Below are positions 32,391 to 39,979 of a stretch of DNA of 64,000 nt, one piece after another. This stretch comes from Pelagibacterales bacterium SAG-MED01 (GTDB taxonomy: Bacteria; Pseudomonadota; Alphaproteobacteria; Pelagibacterales; Pelagibacteraceae), in the NCBI GenBank assembly GCA_014654455.1, contig JACWCY010000006.1, positions 1-64,000 on the forward strand, written 5' to 3'. A program made the position numbers and the translations under genes. The notes below the pieces were generated by a model that was given only the letters and a program-made list of their open reading frames with translations, had not been told where the DNA came from and ran no database searches. Each line of letters starts with the position of its first letter. Positions within the stretch are counted from its first letter, which is position 1.

Positions 32391-32476
32391 GCCCTCGTGA
32401 TGAAATTGGTAGACATAAAGGACTTAAAATCCTTGCCGCTTGCGGAGTGCCAGTTCGAGTCTGGCCGAGGGCACCA
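32391..32476 (+). tRNA. tRNA-Leu(TAA), intact, right boundary of the island
   Basis: 86 bases including an encoded CCA. The acceptor GCCCTCG pairs with CGAGGGC at 32466-32472; the anticodon arm is AAGGA, loop CTTAAAA (anticodon TAA), TCCTT; a long variable arm with CTTGC/GCGGAG is present, as in leucine tRNAs; the T arm has GTTCGAG. Its 5' half through the anticodon loop is the duplicated attachment core. nadK starts five bases after its 3' end. Confidence 0.96.
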
Positions 32477-32481
32477 TTAGC

Positions 32482-33252
32482 ATGCATAAAATTCAAATCA
32501 TAGCTGATAAAAATAAAAAATCACAAAAGATTAAAAAAATTTTATTAAAAAAATTATTAAAAAATAATTTAATAAAACTCAACATAATTATAGTTATAGG
32601 TGGAGATGGATTCATGCTTCAAAAACTAAAAAAAAACAAAAAGTCAAAAAATTTTTTTTATGGTGTAAATTCAGGTAACTATGGCTTTTTGATGAATAAA
32701 TTTTCATCCAAAAATATAATTAAAAATTTGATTAAAGCAAAAATGATTTCTATTTCACCTTTAGAAATGATTGTAAAAAACAACAAAAATCAAATTAGAA
32801 GATTTTTAGCAATTAATGAAGTTTCAATTTTACGACAAAGTAGGCAAGCAGCATCTTTATCAATTAGCTATGGTTCAAAAATAATTATAAAGGAATTAGT
32901 TTCAGATGGAGTCCTCGTATCAACTCCAGCAGGGAGCACTGCATACAATTTATCTGTGCATGGCCCAATATTAAGTCTAAACTCAAAAAAGCTCTCAATT
33001 TCTCCAATTAGTCCTTTCAGACCCAGAAGGTGGAAAGGAAAAATCTTAAGTGATAAATCAAAAATAAATATTAAAAACCTAAATCCAAAAAAAAGACCAA
33101 TAAGTGCAGTTGCAGATAATATAGAAGTAAGAAACGCAAAGACCATTTTTATTAAAACAAATCATAATGTTAAATTTAATCTTCTCTATGACCAAAATAG
33201 AAGTTTACAAAAAAAAATTAAGATTGAACAATTAAGAAAAGAAACCTCTTAA
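32482..33252 (+). CDS. nadK: NAD kinase
   Basis: 256 residues from the ATG at 32482. The catalytic GGDG motif lies in IVIGGDGFML near residue 40, followed by the FYGVNSGNYGFL segment, LVSDGVLVSTPAGSTAYNLS (NAD site) and the C-terminal AVADN. It phosphorylates NAD to NADP. The start is only five bases from the tRNA-Leu 3' end, so its message must come from the tRNA promoter by read-through; every integration at that tRNA therefore changes the nadK promoter. Confidence 0.94.
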   Translation: MHKIQIIADKNKKSQKIKKILLKKLLKNNLIKLNIIIVIGGDGFMLQKLKKNKKSKNFFYGVNSGNYGFLMNKFSSKNIIKNLIKAKMISISPLEMIVKNNKNQIRRFLAINEVSILRQSRQAASLSISYGSKIIIKELVSDGVLVSTPAGSTAYNLSVHGPILSLNSKKLSISPISPFRPRRWKGKILSDKSKINIKNLNPKKRPISAVADNIEVRNAKTIFIKTNHNVKFNLLYDQNRSLQKKIKIEQLRKETS

Positions 33253-34044
33253 ATGTCCAACAATGTTTTCATACATCATCATCTAGGTTTGGGAGATCAT
33301 TTTCATTGCAATGGAGTTGTTAGATTTCTTATCAAAAATAAATATGCAAATAAAAAAATAAAATTATTTGCAAAAAAAAAATACAATACAATGGTTAAAT
33401 TTATGTATCGTGATATTGAAAATCTAGAAGTTGTTTCAATTAGTAATGATGAAAAAAAAGAAATTCATGAAGTAAATAGTTATATAACTAAAAATGATAT
33501 AATTGAAAAAATTGGATTTGATTATTTTGTAGAAAATAAAAATGATAATAAGACTATTGATATGATTTTTTATGAACAATTTAAAATTGATTATTCGAAA
33601 CGTTTTGAATTTACTTACTGGAAAAGAGACTTAATTGAAGAGGAAAACTTATATAATAAACTTGTGAAAAAAGAAAATTATGCATTTGTTCATGATGATC
33701 AAAGTAGAGATTTTGTTATTAAGGATGAAAATATTTCTGATAATTTGCAAATAATTAGAAATTCAAATGAGTATAGTATATTTGATTATTCTAAAATTAT
33801 TGAGAATGCAAAAGAAATTCATGTTATGGAAAGTTCAACTAGATGTATGCTCGAATACCTAAATACAAAAAACTCTAAACATTTTTTATATAAATTTAAG
33901 AGCGATAAAAGAGGAAGTATTCCATTCTACAATGATAATGAAGTATTAGTCGGATCTTCAAAAAAATGGAAAATAGTAAATATAAATAATGTTAAAAAAA
34001 ATAAATTTATAACAAAAATTAAAAATTATTTTTATTCAAAATAA
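33253..34044 (+). CDS. Probable glycan-related protein (glycosyltransferase-like), unknown substrate
   Basis: 263 residues starting directly after nadK. The FIHHHLGLGDHFHCNGVVRFL start resembles the Gly-rich nucleotide-sugar loop seen at the N-terminus of heptosyltransferase-like GT-B enzymes, and an IHVMESSTRCMLEYL segment lies near residue 197, where GT-B enzymes have their second domain. Overall too divergent for a firm call. It converges on the FkbM-like gene and overlaps its 3' end by 13 bases. Confidence 0.5.
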   Translation: MSNNVFIHHHLGLGDHFHCNGVVRFLIKNKYANKKIKLFAKKKYNTMVKFMYRDIENLEVVSISNDEKKEIHEVNSYITKNDIIEKIGFDYFVENKNDNKTIDMIFYEQFKIDYSKRFEFTYWKRDLIEEENLYNKLVKKENYAFVHDDQSRDFVIKDENISDNLQIIRNSNEYSIFDYSKIIENAKEIHVMESSTRCMLEYLNTKNSKHFLYKFKSDKRGSIPFYNDNEVLVGSSKKWKIVNINNVKKNKFITKIKNYFYSK

Positions 34045-34826
34045 ATTACATGATCAGGTATAAATGGATTATTTGGTTGGTCTAATCCATCAACCGGGAA
34101 CTTTTTTATGAATTCTTCTTTTTTTATAAAAATTTTTTTTACAAAAGTTATCTCTAGGGTAGATGGAATATTGAGATCTTTAATTATTGGATCATGATTA
34201 TTACCATGTAAATGAACTATTTGATAAAAATTTAATAATTTTTTTACCATTAATTTAAATGTTGTTAGATTCAAATCAATATGATGAAATTCTATAACAA
34301 TACAATTAATGAGATTTTCATATTTTAGAATATCATCAATTATCTCATATTCACTTCCTTCAATATCACATTTTAATATTATATTCTGAAAATTTGATAA
34401 TTTAATTATTTTATCAATATTTATTTCATTATGATTTAATTCTTTTTTAACAATTTTTTTTTTGAAAAAATTTACTTTTTTGGATCTTACAAAGTTATGA
34501 TGACGTTTTAAATTGTTATAATGGTAAACTACATCTTTAAATTGTTTTTTGAATAGTAAAAATCTTTTTAGATATTTAAGAAATATTTTAATTAAAGTTA
34601 AATAATTACAAGTATGATCATAAATTAAAACTTTATTATTACTTTTTTTAATATATTCATTTTCAAATGATGGATCATATCCATAACCAAAACTTATTAA
34701 ACCATCAGAATTATTTACAAAATGTTCTGGTAAAATATATCCACCATCATATTTATTTCCTAATCTAATAAGATTGTATAACTTAACGGGTTTTAAAAAG
34801 TTAAACTCTGAAGAAACTAAATTCAT
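34032..34826 (-). CDS. FkbM-like methyltransferase domain protein
   Basis: 264 residues from the ATG ending at 34826; a longer reading to 34886 runs into the tRNA-Thr gene and is not credible. Features are GNKYDGGYILPE, LISFGYGYDPSFE (SAM-loop region), NIILKCDIEGSEYEIIDD near the middle and a CIVIEFHHID strand, the order typical of FkbM-type enzymes that methylate sugars or lipids. It is downstream of and co-directional with tRNA-Thr, 47 bases away, so it probably shares that promoter, just as nadK follows tRNA-Leu. Confidence 0.7.
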   Translation of the reverse strand: MNLVSSEFNFLKPVKLYNLIRLGNKYDGGYILPEHFVNNSDGLISFGYGYDPSFENEYIKKSNNKVLIYDHTCNYLTLIKIFLKYLKRFLLFKKQFKDVVYHYNNLKRHHNFVRSKKVNFFKKKIVKKELNHNEINIDKIIKLSNFQNIILKCDIEGSEYEIIDDILKYENLINCIVIEFHHIDLNLTTFKLMVKKLLNFYQIVHLHGNNHDPIIKDLNIPSTLEITFVKKIFIKKEEFIKKFPVDGLDQPNNPFIPDHVIYFE

Positions 34827-34872
34827 TAATTTAATATAAGATAATTTAGTATTTAAAAAAACTTTTTTTTCG

Positions 34873-34948
34873 TGGTGCCCCCGCACGGATTCGAACCGCG
34901 GACCTATTGATTACAAATCAATTGCTCTACCAGCTGAGCTACAAGGGC
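34873..34948 (-). tRNA. tRNA-Thr(TGT), intact, left boundary of the tRNA-Thr island
   Basis: 76 bases with encoded CCA. The acceptor GCCCTTG pairs with CGGGGGC (two G-T pairs); the anticodon stem-loop is ATTGA, TTTGTAA, TCAAT (anticodon TGT); the D arm is AGCTCAGCTGGTAGAGC and the T arm GGTTCGAATCC. Its 5' half through the anticodon arm is repeated at 37485-37529, and a 25-base core occurs at 16510. Confidence 0.96.
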
Positions 34949-34964
34949 ATTCGTATCAACGAAG

Positions 34965-34993
34965 TTTTTAATGTTAAAAGTCAATTAAATCAA
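34965..34993 (-). promoter_or_regulatory. Probable tRNA-Thr promoter inside the island unit
   Basis: On the minus strand TTGATT (34993-34988), 17 bases, TAAAAA (34970-34965), ending 16 bases before the tRNA 5' end. This geometry is like that of the tRNA-Leu promoter block (about 18 bases). The DNA belongs to the inserted unit, so the promoter is element-derived. Confidence 0.45.
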
Positions 34994-35071
34994 CACTTAA
35001 AAGATTTGATTATTAAAAGTAATTCTCTTTTTTGTTACTTTGTAGCTTGATGTAGACCATTTGTGACTAAT

Positions 35072-35095
35072 CTGTCGGTTCGGCTGTCGGTTCGA
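35072..35095. repeat. 12-bp tandem repeat, tRNA-proximal end of the tRNA-Thr unit
   Basis: CTGTCGGTTCGG at 35072 and CTGTCGGTTCGA at 35084, about 124 bases from the intact tRNA. The TCGGT core is shared with the pair at the other end of the unit. The rest of the 266-bp spacer before the autotransporter is A/T-rich with no other structure I can support. Confidence 0.7.
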
Positions 35096-35214
35096 GAACT
35101 TGATCAGCAAACATCATAAAGCCATTCGTTAATATTAAAAAACTTTAATAATCCATTATAATTAAGGGTAATAATCGATTTCATTTATGTAGTTTGTTTA
35201 TTATACAAAGCTAA

Positions 35215-37353
35215 ATGTTTAATTTTTTAAAAAAAATATTTTCAATATTTCTAATCTTTAATCTAACTTTTGTTAGTTCAGCACAAGCTGCTGCAACTTT
35301 CGATAATATAAATGGCGATGGAACAGGTTTTGATGTAACTGATCAAGGTACAAATCCTGAATCTGTGGCTTTTAATAATGATGGAACCAAGATGTTTGTG
35401 GTAGATAAGGCACATGAAGAAATAAATGTATATACATTAACGACAGGTTTTGATTTATCAACTGCAACTTTCAATGACATAAATGGAGATGGAACAGGCT
35501 TTGATGTCAGTGGTAAAGAATCAAATCCTCAAGGTATTGCTTTTAATAATGATGGAACCAAGATGTTTGTGGTAGGCACAAGTGGTGATGATGTAAATGA
35601 ATATACATTATCAGTAGGCTTTGATTTAACATCAACTGTAACCTTTGTAGATGATTTTGATATCAGTGGTCAAGATACTACTCCTAGGGGTCTTGCTTTT
35701 AACAATGATGGAACCAAGATGTTTGTGGTAGGTGATGCTGGTAATGATGTAAATGAATATACATTATCAGTAGGCTTTGATTTAACATCAACTGTAACCT
35801 TTGTAGATGATTTTGATATCAGTGGTCAAGATAATAGACCTAGAGGTATGGCCTTTAATAACGATGGAACTAAGATGTACGTGCTAGGTTATAGTGGTGA
35901 AGATGTAAATGTATATACATTATCAACAGGTTTTGATTTAACATCAACTGTAACTTTTGTAGATAGTTTTGATGTTAGTAATGAAGATGATGGTCCTGTA
36001 GATATTGCTTTTAATAATACTGGAAGCAAGATGTTTGTGGTAGGTTTAAATGACGATGAAATAAATTCATATTCTTTAAGCTGTGGTTTTAAAGTTACTA
36101 ATTTAGGAAAATGTGAAGAGCCACCAAAAATTAAAGATGTAAGAGGTATAGTAGATGCACAAATTAATACTGCTAAAAAGTTTGCTGAAGATACAAGAGT
36201 GGCTACTTTTAAAAGACTAGATATATTAAGAGCAAATAAATACCAAAACACGAGCACTCAAAATATAGAGTTAAACTTTCAAAATGAATTATTAAAGAAA
36301 GTATCCAATAATGTTGTAAGTTCTACACCAACTAAACCAGATCTACTTCAAAGTTTAGATCAATTTTTACCTGATGGTTGGGAAGTATGGAATGAAGGCA
36401 GTATTAGTTTTGGAAAAATTGGTGGGGATTCCTTAAGCTCTGCACAAGATATAGATGGATTTGGTATAACTGTAGGTGCCGATAGAAAAATGGATGAAGA
36501 CCAAATATTAGGAGTAGCTGTAAGAGCGGGTAACACTGATGTTGATGTTGGAACCTTTGGTTCTAAAGTTGACACTAACGCTTTAAGTTTATCTCTTTAC
36601 GGAATTAATAGTTTAGAAGACAAGAATTTTTTAAAACATGTTTTTGGAGTTAGTTATTTAGATAGTGATATTAGAAGGAATGACGAAGGAAACACTAACT
36701 CTCATACCGGTGAACGTAAAGGTAGGCAAGTTTTTGGTTCACTTGATATTGGTAGAGAATATGAAGATGGTGACTTAACTATTAGTTCAATAGGTAGTAT
36801 TGATGGAAGTTATACAGCGCTTGATAGCTATACCGAAAGTGGCACTAATGCTATTAGCTATAATGATCAAGATATTAATTCTTTAATGGCTTCTTTAGGT
36901 GTACTAATTGATAAAGATGTTTATTTAGAAAACTCAAATGTAAAATCTAGAGTTAATCTTGAATATGGTAAAGAGTTTGCCTCAAACTCTAAAGTGGTAA
37001 CAAGTTATGTATCAGATAGCGAAAGTTTTGAATATCAAGCTGATAACAAAAATAGAGATATATACACAGCAGGACTTGGTTTAGATTTTAAACATGACGA
37101 AGGGTTAACGATTAGTACTGATTATGAAAGACAGCAAATCAAAGGGCATGGTTACATTAATAAATTTACATTTTCAACAGGCTTTTTATATAGAAATGAA
37201 ACAGAGCTTGCACTTGAGCTTGATCAAGACATGACTTCAAACTTTAAAATTTCTAAAGCGTTAGATGGTTTTGATCTGGAGTTTAATTTAGAAAATGATT
37301 TTTCAAATCAAGAAAATCATAATGCCAACTTATCTCTATCTAGTAAATTTTAA
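35215..37353 (+). CDS. Autotransporter with beta-propeller-like repeats
   Basis: 712 residues. A signal peptide (FLKKIFSIFLIFNLTFVSSAQA, about residues 4-25) precedes five repeats of about 50 residues built on AFNNDGTKMFVVG and a VNEYTLSVGFDLTSTVTF strand pair, a propeller-like passenger. A linker with helices follows from about 290, and the last 330 residues form a beta-barrel-like domain ending LSLSSKF with the terminal Phe of outer-membrane proteins. It should be surface exposed, perhaps in adhesion. It is the only gene of the tRNA-Thr unit. Confidence 0.85.
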   Translation: MFNFLKKIFSIFLIFNLTFVSSAQAAATFDNINGDGTGFDVTDQGTNPESVAFNNDGTKMFVVDKAHEEINVYTLTTGFDLSTATFNDINGDGTGFDVSGKESNPQGIAFNNDGTKMFVVGTSGDDVNEYTLSVGFDLTSTVTFVDDFDISGQDTTPRGLAFNNDGTKMFVVGDAGNDVNEYTLSVGFDLTSTVTFVDDFDISGQDNRPRGMAFNNDGTKMYVLGYSGEDVNVYTLSTGFDLTSTVTFVDSFDVSNEDDGPVDIAFNNTGSKMFVVGLNDDEINSYSLSCGFKVTNLGKCEEPPKIKDVRGIVDAQINTAKKFAEDTRVATFKRLDILRANKYQNTSTQNIELNFQNELLKKVSNNVVSSTPTKPDLLQSLDQFLPDGWEVWNEGSISFGKIGGDSLSSAQDIDGFGITVGADRKMDEDQILGVAVRAGNTDVDVGTFGSKVDTNALSLSLYGINSLEDKNFLKHVFGVSYLDSDIRRNDEGNTNSHTGERKGRQVFGSLDIGREYEDGDLTISSIGSIDGSYTALDSYTESGTNAISYNDQDINSLMASLGVLIDKDVYLENSNVKSRVNLEYGKEFASNSKVVTSYVSDSESFEYQADNKNRDIYTAGLGLDFKHDEGLTISTDYERQQIKGHGYINKFTFSTGFLYRNETELALELDQDMTSNFKISKALDGFDLEFNLENDFSNQENHNANLSLSSKF
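35590..35833 (+). repeat. Exact 88-bp intragenic repeat in the autotransporter
   Basis: The 88 bases at 35590-35677 recur without change at 35746-35833, a spacing of 156 bases (52 codons), while other repeat units differ more. This suggests recent duplication or gene conversion, and repeat number may vary between strains. Confidence 0.85.
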
Positions 37354-37394
37354 TCAAAAAGAATCTATGTTTTTTGATTTATATAACAAGATCT

Positions 37395-37416
37395 ATCGGT
37401 ATGTGATCGGTATGAG
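37395..37416. repeat. 11-bp tandem repeat, distal end of the tRNA-Thr unit
   Basis: ATCGGTATGTG at 37395 and ATCGGTATGAG at 37406, directly adjacent, ending 68 bases before the tRNA half. It is the partner of the TCGGT repeats at 35072. Confidence 0.7.
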
Positions 37417-37484
37417 AAAAAAGATTCTTTTTAAGGTTAAATATACTAGTGTTTACTTGATGTTAAATGCAGTGAGTGTGAACA

Positions 37485-37529
37485 CTATTGATTACAAATC
37501 AATTGCTCTACCAGCTGAGCTACAAGGGC
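37485..37529 (-). repeat. Truncated 5' half of tRNA-Thr (old chromosomal copy)
   Basis: 45 bases identical to the acceptor 5' strand, D arm and anticodon arm of the intact tRNA-Thr; the 3' half is missing. It lies 29 bases downstream of the rlmB stop on the same strand, so before integration tRNA-Thr was probably read together with rlmB. Confidence 0.9.
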
Positions 37530-37558
37530 ATGCGCAATAATTATTAAGTATTTGTTAA

Positions 37559-38305
37559 TTAATCAACTGTTTTTTTTAAATAACATAAGTGGTGAAACAC
37601 AATTGCAGCACTATTTGATATGTTTAAACTTTCTATTTTATCATTAATGTCTATTTTAACTAAAAAGTCTGCATATTTTGATGTGTGTTGATGCATACCT
37701 GAGCCTTCCGATCCAAATAATAAAATATTGTTACCTTTCCATTTAATATCGGAAAAATTTTTTTTTCCTTTTCCATCAAAACCATAAACCCAGAAATTTT
37801 TATCCTTTAAATTTTTAAGAGTGCTATTGATATTTGATACCTTAAAAATATTGATATATTCTATTGCTCCACTAGCAGCTTTAAACATAAGTTTACTTTC
37901 ACTTGGATAAGATCTTTCTTTTATAATGATGCCATCAATACCAAAAGCTGCTGCACTTCTAATTAAAGACCCTATATTTCTTGGATCTGTTACTCCATCT
38001 AAACAGGCCATAGTTATATTGTCTTTCTCTTTTACAAAATCCTTCAAGATGGGATTTTCAAGATGCTCAATTTCTGCTACATAGCCTTGATGTAGCAAAT
38101 TTTCTTTAGTACTATATTTATCCAATTCTTTTTTGGTTTTAAAATAGACTTTCACATCACTTAAAAGATTTTTTTTAGGACTTTTTCGATGAATATTTTT
38201 TTTACTTTCTTCGGTCAAAAAAATTCTCAAGACTTTTCTTTTTGGGTTTCTCAATGCTTCAATTACAGCATGTTGACCTATAATAAAAAAAGACGATTTA
38301 TTCAT
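37559..38305 (-). CDS. rlmB: 23S rRNA (guanosine-2'-O-)-methyltransferase RlmB / SpoU (TrmH) family
   Basis: 248 residues. An N-terminal substrate-binding domain starts FIIGQHAVIEALRNPKR; the SPOUT domain has the three family motifs: LDGVTDPRNIGSLIRSAAAFG (motif 1, with the catalytic Asn/Arg), ILLFGSEGSGMH (motif 2) and ESLNISNSAAIVFHH (motif 3). It 2'-O-methylates a 23S rRNA guanosine; TrmH-type specificity cannot be excluded. Transcribed away from the tRNA-Tyr cluster. Confidence 0.9.
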   Translation of the reverse strand: MNKSSFFIIGQHAVIEALRNPKRKVLRIFLTEESKKNIHRKSPKKNLLSDVKVYFKTKKELDKYSTKENLLHQGYVAEIEHLENPILKDFVKEKDNITMACLDGVTDPRNIGSLIRSAAAFGIDGIIIKERSYPSESKLMFKAASGAIEYINIFKVSNINSTLKNLKDKNFWVYGFDGKGKKNFSDIKWKGNNILLFGSEGSGMHQHTSKYADFLVKIDINDKIESLNISNSAAIVFHHLCYLKKTVD

Positions 38306-38359
38306 AAAATTTACCTAGTTTTACACGTTTTTTTGAATATTTTCCTATTAAATCACGTG

Positions 38360-38387
38360 TTGCATTTGGACAAATAAAATATATAAA
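38360..38387 (+). promoter_or_regulatory. Promoter of the tRNA-Tyr / tRNA-Gly / tuf transcript
   Basis: TTGCAT at 38360, 16 bases, TATAAA at 38382, about 48 bases before tRNA-Tyr. It is the only good promoter pattern in the 130 bp between rlmB and the tRNA. Downstream spacing suggests that the two tRNAs and tuf share a message. Confidence 0.55.
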
Positions 38388-38435
38388 ACGCATGTTGTTT
38401 GAAGCTTTATTGAACAAGGGGACGCTTCCCCAAAA

Positions 38436-38521
38436 GGAGGGGTTCCAGAGCGGTCAAATGGGGCGGGCTGTAAACCCGTTGACTTCGGTCTTCGAAAGTT
38501 CGAATCTTTCCCCCTCCACCA
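38436..38521 (+). tRNA. tRNA-Tyr(GTA)
   Basis: 86 bases with encoded CCA. The acceptor GGAGGGG pairs with CCCCTCC; the anticodon loop CTGTAAA holds GTA; a long variable arm (CTTCGGTCTTCGAAAG region) and T arm with GTTCGAATC are present. It is the first gene of the tRNA-tuf cluster. Confidence 0.95.
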
Positions 38522-38567
38522 CTCAATAAAACTTTGAATAATACTGGAGTGTTACTCTTGGGGTTGT

Positions 38568-38641
38568 GCGGGTGTAGTTCAATGGTAGAACGCTAGCCTT
38601 CCAAGCTGGATGTAAGGGTTCGATTCCCTTTACCCGCTCCA
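38568..38641 (+). tRNA. tRNA-Gly(TCC)
   Basis: 74 bases with encoded CCA. Acceptor GCGGGTG with TACCCGC; D arm AGTTCAATGGTAGAAC; anticodon loop CTTCCAA (TCC); T arm GGGTTCGATTCCC. It lies 46 bases after tRNA-Tyr and 45 before tuf. Confidence 0.95.
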
Positions 38642-38686
38642 AGAAATAAAATTATTAAAAAAAAAGAAATGTGAGGAATATAAGTA

Positions 38687-39877
38687 ATGTCAAAAGAAAA
38701 ATTTGTAAGAAATAAACCGCATTGTAATATCGGTACTATTGGTCATGTCGATCATGGTAAAACAACTTTAACTGCAGCTATAACTAAAGTTTTATCTGAA
38801 ACTGGTGGAGCCAAAGCTGTAGCGTATGATCAAATTGATAAAGCTCCAGAAGAAAAGGAGAGGGGAATTACAATTTCAACTGCACACGTTGAATATGAAA
38901 CAGAAAAAAGACACTACGCACACGTAGATTGCCCAGGTCATGCTGACTATGTAAAAAATATGATTACAGGTGCTGCTCAGATGGATGGGGCAATTTTAGT
39001 AGTTAATGCTGCGGATGGTCCTATGCCACAAACTAGAGAACACATACTTTTAGCAAGACAAGTAGGTGTACCTGCTATTTGTGTTTACTTAAATAAAGTA
39101 GATCAAGTAGATGATAAAGAAATGATTGATCTAGTTGAGGAAGAAATAAAAGAATTGTTGACTTCATACAAGTTCCCAGGAGACAAAACTCCAATTGCAA
39201 AAGGTTCAGCCCTTGCTGCAGTTGAGGGAAGAGATGATGAAATTGGAAAAAATTCAATTTTAGAGTTGATGAAAAATGTTGACTCATTTATTCCACAACC
39301 TGATAGACCAAAAGATAAAGATTTCTTAATGCCAGTTGAGGACGTTTTTTCAATTTCTGGAAGAGGAACAGTTGCAACTGGAAGAGTAGAGTCTGGTGTA
39401 TTAAAAACTGGAGATGAAATTGAAATAGTAGGTATAAGAGATACTAAAAAATCTGTTTGTACTGGAGTTGAAATGTTTAGAAAACTTTTAGACTCAGGTG
39501 AAGCAGGTGATAACGTTGGTGTACTTTTAAGAGGTGTAGAAAGAACAGATATTGAAAGAGGACAAGTTCTTTGTAAACCTGGTTCAGTAACACCACATAC
39601 TAAATTTGAAGCTCAAGCTTACGTACTTAAAAAAGAAGAGGGTGGAAGACACACTCCTTTCTTTACAAAGTATAGACCGCAGTTTTATTTTAGAACAACA
39701 GATGTTACTGGTGAAGTAGAATTACCATCTGGCACAGAAATGGTTATGCCAGGTGATGATGCTAAGTTTACAGTAAAATTAATTACACCAATTGCAATGT
39801 CAGAGAAATTAAATTTTGCAATTCGAGAAGGTGGAAGAACTGTTGGAGCTGGAGTAGTAACTAAAATTATAGAGTAA
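38687..39877 (+). CDS. tuf: Elongation factor Tu
   Basis: 396 residues. The GTPase motifs are GHVDHGKT (residues 19-26), [12 protein letters not shown] and NKVDQVDD; domains 2 and 3 follow with the usual [11 protein letters not shown] and [15 protein letters not shown]. It carries aminoacyl-tRNA to the ribosome. The ATG has a GAGGAAT ribosome site. The tRNA-Tyr, tRNA-Gly, tuf, tRNA-Trp, secE, nusG order is a classic bacterial arrangement. Confidence 0.98.
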   Translation: MSKEKFVRNKPHCNIGTIGHVDHGKTTLTAAITKVLSETGGAKAVAYDQIDKAPEEKERGITISTAHVEYETEKRHYAHVDCPGHADYVKNMITGAAQMDGAILVVNAADGPMPQTREHILLARQVGVPAICVYLNKVDQVDDKEMIDLVEEEIKELLTSYKFPGDKTPIAKGSALAAVEGRDDEIGKNSILELMKNVDSFIPQPDRPKDKDFLMPVEDVFSISGRGTVATGRVESGVLKTGDEIEIVGIRDTKKSVCTGVEMFRKLLDSGEAGDNVGVLLRGVERTDIERGQVLCKPGSVTPHTKFEAQAYVLKKEEGGRHTPFFTKYRPQFYFRTTDVTGEVELPSGTEMVMPGDDAKFTVKLITPIAMSEKLNFAIREGGRTVGAGVVTKIIE

Positions 39878-39886
39878 GCTCTATAT

Positions 39887-39962
39887 AGGAGTGTAGCTCA
39901 ATTGGTAGAGCGCCGGTCTCCAAAACCGGAGGCTGAGGGTTCGAGTCCCTCCGCTCCTGCCA
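39887..39962 (+). tRNA. tRNA-Trp(CCA)
   Basis: 76 bases with encoded CCA. Acceptor AGGAGTG with CGCTCCT; D arm AGCTCAATTGGTAGAGC; anticodon stem-loop CCGGT, CTCCAAA, ACCGG (anticodon CCA); T arm GGGTTCGAGTCCC. It lies nine bases after tuf and 17 before secE. Confidence 0.96.
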
Positions 39963-39979
39963 ATAAGCGAATTTGTATT

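Larger units (their letters stand above)
34949..37529. mobile_element. tRNA-Thr island unit carrying an autotransporter
   Basis: 2.6 kb between the intact tRNA-Thr and its truncated 5' half. The cargo is a single plus-strand gene, with no recombinase. Short repeats with TCGGT cores flank it: 12-bp period at 35072-35095 and 11-bp period at 37395-37416. It has the same plan as the tRNA-Leu units: a new promoter next to the intact tRNA, an old half left behind, and paired arm-like repeats at both ends. Confidence 0.75.

Noticed and set aside
32283-32480. Reading frame covering tRNA-Leu on the plus strand
   Set aside because: It consists of right-arm repeats and translated tRNA, and overlaps the start of nadK in another frame.
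34827-34886. Longer start for the FkbM-like gene
   Set aside because: It would begin inside tRNA-Thr. The ATG ending at 34826 is the first credible start after the tRNA.
37295-37540. An 81-residue reading frame across 37.3-37.5 kb
   Set aside because: It overlaps the autotransporter end out of frame and runs through the tRNA-Thr half; no ribosome site or family resemblance.
39902-39979. Upstream extension of secE
   Set aside because: The extra residues are translated tRNA-Trp sequence; the ATG at 39980 gives the normal SecE length.
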